A stretch of DNA of 64,000 bases from assembly GCA_027365475.1 (NCBI GenBank), contig DAHXNI010000007.1, positions 53,734-117,733 on the forward strand, read 5' to 3'. The position numbers and the translations under genes were made by a program. Positions 61,352-64,000 of this stretch are shown here, one piece after another (position 1 is the stretch's first letter; the number at the start of each line of letters is the position of its first letter). The notes below the pieces were generated by a model that did not search any database, was not told the DNA's origin, and worked only from the letters and a program-made list of their open reading frames with translations. Source of the DNA: Pseudomonadota bacterium. Its GTDB lineage: Bacteria > Pseudomonadota > Gammaproteobacteria > JAKAQQ01.

Positions 61352-62461
61352 ATAATGGCGCATAGTCTTGCGATCTGTCGATTGGGTTTGGCCCAGAGGT
61401 TGAAGCGCTCCTGCACGGCTTCGACGACAGAGTCGAGGGTTGGGAAGTGGCGATTGTGGGTCGCCAGCCGGCGAGCGAGCTTCCAAACCCGTTCGATTGG
61501 ATTGAGTTCGGGACTGTATGGGGGCAAGAACATGAGCGTCAACACCTTGCGGTGCGCGTGCAGCCAGGGCTGGAGTGCGCGGGCGTGGTGGTACTTGGCG
61601 TTACCCAGCACCAAGACCAGGCGTTTACCACGAGAGCGGTGTTTGAGCAGGCGCATCAAGAAGCGCTGGAAGGATTCGCCATTGAATATCGGCTCGAAGG
61701 CGGTGACCCGGTTACCGGTGCGGATGCTGGCCGCGCCGAAACACGCCACGGACTTGCGCGTGGGCGCATGCAACAGGATGGGATCCTTGTCTTCCGGCGG
61801 CACCCACATACGGCAACGCGTGCCATGTTGCTGGAAGTGGCATTCGTCGGAACTCCATAGATCAACTCTTGGATCGGCGGCCATGCGCCGCAGTTTTTTT
61901 AAAGGCAGCCTGCGCTGCCGGGTCGGCCTTGGCGATCACGGGGCGGGGCTTGCGCAGCCGAAATCCCATCTGGCCGAACAGCCGCTGGCATTGGCGCGTT
62001 CCCAATGCAACCTGATAACGCTGGCGCAAATGCTCGGCCAGCAGCTTGCCGTCCCACAAGGTCTGGGCCAGGCCGAATTCTCGCGGGCTACGCCGCAAGT
62101 CGCACGCCAGGGATTGCCAATGTGCATCGCTCAATCGACTCGGTCGCCCCGATCGCTCACCTTCCTGCAATCCGGCAAATCCGATTGCCTCGAAGCGATT
62201 GACCCAGCGCTGCACCGTGCGCTCGCTCTCGTTGAGCCACAACGCCGCTTGACGCGCACTCATGCCGTTCGCCACCAGCAATACGCCGTGCAGCCGGTGA
62301 TCGTACCGGGACTCCTCGTTGCGCTCGATTTCTTGACCTATGGCAACACTCATGACTTCCGTGTCGCTGATTTCCAGTTTCCTCATGACGGCCACTCCCA
62401 TTGACCATGGAGACGCCGTCAGTATATCAGAACAATACGACATTATTTAAGACGCTGTGTA
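61337..62461 (-). mobile_element. IS630-family insertion sequence
   Basis: About 1.12 kb bounded by imperfect inverted repeats. Left TACATAGCGACTTAAATAAT (61337 on) matches right TACACAGCGTCTTAAATAAT (complement, from 62461), and similarity continues for several more bases. TA dinucleotides flank both ends (61335-61336 and 62462-62463), the target duplication of this family; a boundary two bases further in is equally possible. The transposase is on the minus strand. Confidence 0.88.
61348..62401 (-). pseudogene. IS630-family transposase, split frame and mutated active site
   Basis: The upstream frame (62401 to 61862) gives helix-turn-helix domains (GMSARQAALWLNESERTVQRW, RLFGQMGFRLRKPRP). 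The downstream frame (to 61348) gives the DDE domain: VDLWSSDECHFQQHG, LVLVLGNAKYHHA, LPPYSPELNPIERVWK. The frames meet at TTTAAAAAAA near 61886-61895; joining needs a net +1 shift. The family motif LDNAxYH reads LGNAKYH here, a one-base Asp-to-Gly change in the second catalytic residue. The enzyme is probably inactive even if frameshifted. Confidence 0.8.
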
Positions 62462-62564
62462 TAGTGGGATGGCGGGTTGCCCTCCTCTGCCCAAACCCCC
62501 GAGTGGCTCCTAACAGATGAAGAAAATTCCAAACATGGAACGCTGTGAGGAGCGTGTGATACGC

Positions 62565-63539
62565 ATGAGGTGCCCATCCAGTCATCCGTACCGTCGGCTG
62601 ATTCATCCAGAAGGTACTCTGGTGATAGTGTTTCTGTTGCTCGCCGTGGCCGGCTGCGCAGGACTGGGGCCCACGGGGAAGCCCGTTTCCGGGAAGGGGG
62701 TATTCGTCTATTTCCTGCCGCCGCCGCACTACCAGGTGGTTGCACGGCTTGATGCGACGGGATACGGTGGCGGCGTACCGGGCAACGAGGGAATAGGGAT
62801 GGATTATCGGGTGCTCGAGCATTTGCGCCGTCAAGCCCAGCGCCTTGGGGCCAATGGGGTGCTTTTGGAACGGGTCTGTGGGGTGGCGTGCGTGATCAAG
62901 GACATGGGTAGCGTGAATGCCCCCGAAAATGAGAGCACGATCCCCTTTGATTTCTGGGTATATCGCGCCGAGGCCATTCGCGTGCCTAGCCCAGCCTGTC
63001 CCTTCCCAGCAAAACTCTGTGACTGGCTTGAACCGAGCCGCTCGGTCGCAGAGCAGGCTAATGTACATGTTGATCCTTACTCTTATGCTGGTTTCCCGGT
63101 GCTAGCGACGGCGTCACTCCCTACGGGAGTTCTCAGACAGTCGGTCGGCCAAGTGAAGCAGGTCTACCTATCATGCCGCCCCGGGTTAGGGGCTTATTCG
63201 CGCGTGCCGGCGCGTATCGAGGCTCGGGTTGGTCGGAACGGGCGGATCGACAAAGTGCGAGTGATCCAGATGGGGAAAGAGGCAACGGGATCTTTCTCAC
63301 ATGGCTTTTTGTGGACGATCCGCCGCTGGCGCTTTCAGCCGCTGATGGTGCGAGGGAAGCCCCATGCCTTTGATCTGCTCATACTCCTGAAGCGCATCAG
63401 CTGGAACGCTTGGCATCAAAGGCATGAACCCTATATCTGTCGCGAGCAGGCTCATATTCCCGACTGGTATGTCTACCTGCCGAAGAAGGGGAGCGATGCG
63501 CTGCCGCTGGCTGTGGCTGCGGCGACCCGACACCCTTGA
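62565..63539 (+). CDS. Lipoprotein with TonB-like C-terminal domain
   Basis: 324 residues from the ATG at 62565. The signal has lipobox LAVAGC (Cys31). Next comes a domain with YQVVARLDATGYGG and LRRQAQRLGANGVLLERV, like small outer-membrane lipoproteins of the YbjQ/DUF4156 sort. The C-terminal part has PARIEARVGRNGRIDKVRVIQ and WTIRRWRFQPLMVRGKP, the pattern of a TonB C-terminal domain. A second gene with a similar N-terminus begins at 63946. Function unknown; an envelope role is inferred. Confidence 0.75.
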   Translation: MRCPSSHPYRRLIHPEGTLVIVFLLLAVAGCAGLGPTGKPVSGKGVFVYFLPPPHYQVVARLDATGYGGGVPGNEGIGMDYRVLEHLRRQAQRLGANGVLLERVCGVACVIKDMGSVNAPENESTIPFDFWVYRAEAIRVPSPACPFPAKLCDWLEPSRSVAEQANVHVDPYSYAGFPVLATASLPTGVLRQSVGQVKQVYLSCRPGLGAYSRVPARIEARVGRNGRIDKVRVIQMGKEATGSFSHGFLWTIRRWRFQPLMVRGKPHAFDLLILLKRISWNAWHQRHEPYICREQAHIPDWYVYLPKKGSDALPLAVAAATRHP

Positions 63540-63901
63540 CCTTCCAGTTTGTCCTCAATACGGGGCATAGTGCGAGCGGACAGCCCCTGAACGACAGCGG
63601 ACAACCCATCACAACCGGAGACAGCGGGCAACCCCTGGGCCAGCTCGTCGACCTCCTTGAGGAAGGAGTCGAGTTCGAGCATCTCCATGATGTCAAACTG
63701 GAACCGTCGACTCACCAGTTGAATGGATGCATGAGTGCTTGTACGACGGTTTGGGATGTCATTTCCGCCTATGGCTATGGGATTCCTGGTTCTTCAAGCT
63801 ACGGGGGTGGGAGCGCTTTTGTTAGTATGTGGACATTCACGCAGGACGGCATCTGTGGCAGTGGCGGTTGTCCCTCTGCCTCCAAACCGAGTGGGGGCTG
63901 A
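63536..63901 (+). CDS. Candidate small protein with SGQP repeats and Cys/Gly-rich tail
   Basis: Up to 121 codons from a TTG that overlaps the previous stop (TTGA). It reads ASGQPLNDSGQPITTGDSGQP, then an acidic helix (LVDLLEEGVEFEHLHDV). A tail with four cysteines (NGCMSAC and ICGSGGC) brackets a Gly/Ser/Tyr-rich segment. An internal ATG at 63731 could start only the tail. No family is recognised. A weaker ORF overlaps on the minus strand. Confidence 0.35.
   Translation: MTFQFVLNTGHSASGQPLNDSGQPITTGDSGQPLGQLVDLLEEGVEFEHLHDVKLEPSTHQLNGCMSACTTVWDVISAYGYGIPGSSSYGGGSAFVSMWTFTQDGICGSGGCPSASKPSGG
63575..63641 (+). repeat. Three degenerate direct repeats (AGCGGACA-CCC type)
   Basis: AGCGGACAGCCCCTG at 63575, AGCGGACAACCCATC at 63596 and AGCGGGCAACCCCTG at 63623 repeat at 21- and 27-bp spacing, all in the same reading frame (SGQPL, SGQPI, SGQPL). 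They may be a coding repeat or protein-binding sites at an element end. Confidence 0.6.
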
Positions 63902-63945
63902 TACGCGATGAACGTTTCAAACAGAAATACGTATGCGGAGAACGG

Positions 63946-64000
63946 ATGATGTCCTCATCCCGGCTTCTGCAGCACCGGCTGATTCGCTCAGGAGGCACTT
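63946..64000 (+). CDS. Start of a second lipoprotein paralogue (cut by window end)
   Basis: ATG at 63946 with GGAG five bases upstream, reading MMSSSRLLQHRLIRSGGT. This aligns with the start of the lipoprotein at 62565 (MRCPSSHPYRRLIHPEGT), including the shared SS, RLI and GT residues, and the DNA is also similar. Only the first 18 codons are visible. Confidence 0.5.
   Translation, partial: MMSSSRLLQHRLIRSGGT

Noticed and set aside
63473..63715. Minus-strand ORF of 80 codons as an IS21-type gene start
   Set aside because: The direct repeats nearby look like an element end, but neither the protein nor a terminal dinucleotide pattern of a known IS family could be confirmed.
55286..64000. CRISPR-associated Tn7-like transposon
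   Set aside because: No cas genes, tniQ or repeat-spacer array could be found; the glmS-proximal position fits ordinary attTn7 targeting.

Overview
The window is about 64 kb of GC-rich (high 50s to 60 percent by eye) chromosome from a Gram-negative proteobacterium. Evidence: a rpsU-dnaG-rpoD cluster, a heptose phosphatase and a BamA-like outer-membrane barrel, sigma-54/NtrC control of glnA, the order dnaA-dnaN-recF-gyrB beside rpmH-rnpA-yidD-yidC-mnmE-mnmG, and rsmG-parA-parB followed by a complete F1Fo ATP synthase operon and glmU-glmS. This fits Gammaproteobacteria or Acidithiobacillia. A Tn7-like insertion beside glmS is known from Acidithiobacillus ferrooxidans (Tn5468), which makes that group attractive, but the sequence alone does not settle the taxon.

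Layout. 0-6 kb: folB (cut by the window edge) and tsaD face left; rpsU, a YqeY-like gene, dnaG and rpoD face right. 6-12 kb: a gene-poor stretch, an sdpR/sdpI pair with a clear operator, a cysteine-synthase-like enzyme, a DUF488 protein, a broken AhpD-like gene, and glnA on the minus strand with a textbook sigma-54 promoter and NtrC site. 11.5-16 kb: glyQ-glyS-gmhB-plsC. 16-22 kb: gyrB, recF, dnaN and dnaA on the minus strand, with two perfect parS sites inside recF and DnaA boxes between dnaA and dnaN; the change of gene direction at 22 kb suggests the replication origin is here. 22-24 kb: an exported FG-GAP/DUF11 protein with a GlyGly-CTERM-type tail sits between dnaA and rpmH. 24-30 kb: the ribosome/membrane-insertion/tRNA-modification cluster. 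30-42.5 kb: a block separates mnmG from its usual partner rsmG; it holds a glutathione peroxidase, a metallo-hydrolase, an acrylyl-CoA-reductase-like enzyme with prpB-prpC-prpD (methylcitrate cycle), an unrecognised 394-residue protein, a DUF3617 protein, a BamA/TamA-like barrel and ppsA. 42.5-55.3 kb: rsmG, parA, parB, atpI-B-E-F-H-A-G-D-C, glmU, glmS.

Accessory end (55.3-64 kb). A Tn7-like transposon end lies exactly 25 bp past the glmS stop codon, carries two TnsB-type repeats, and is followed by intact tnsA and tnsB. tnsC breaks off just after its Walker A motif and is joined to a low-GC phospholipase-D-like gene. Next come a gene remnant, an IS630-family element whose transposase is frame-split and has lost one catalytic Asp, and a lipoprotein with a TonB-like C-terminal domain. 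A short Cys/Gly-rich ORF with SGQP repeats follows, then the start of a second lipoprotein resembling the first. The element looks immobilised, and its distal end is not visible.
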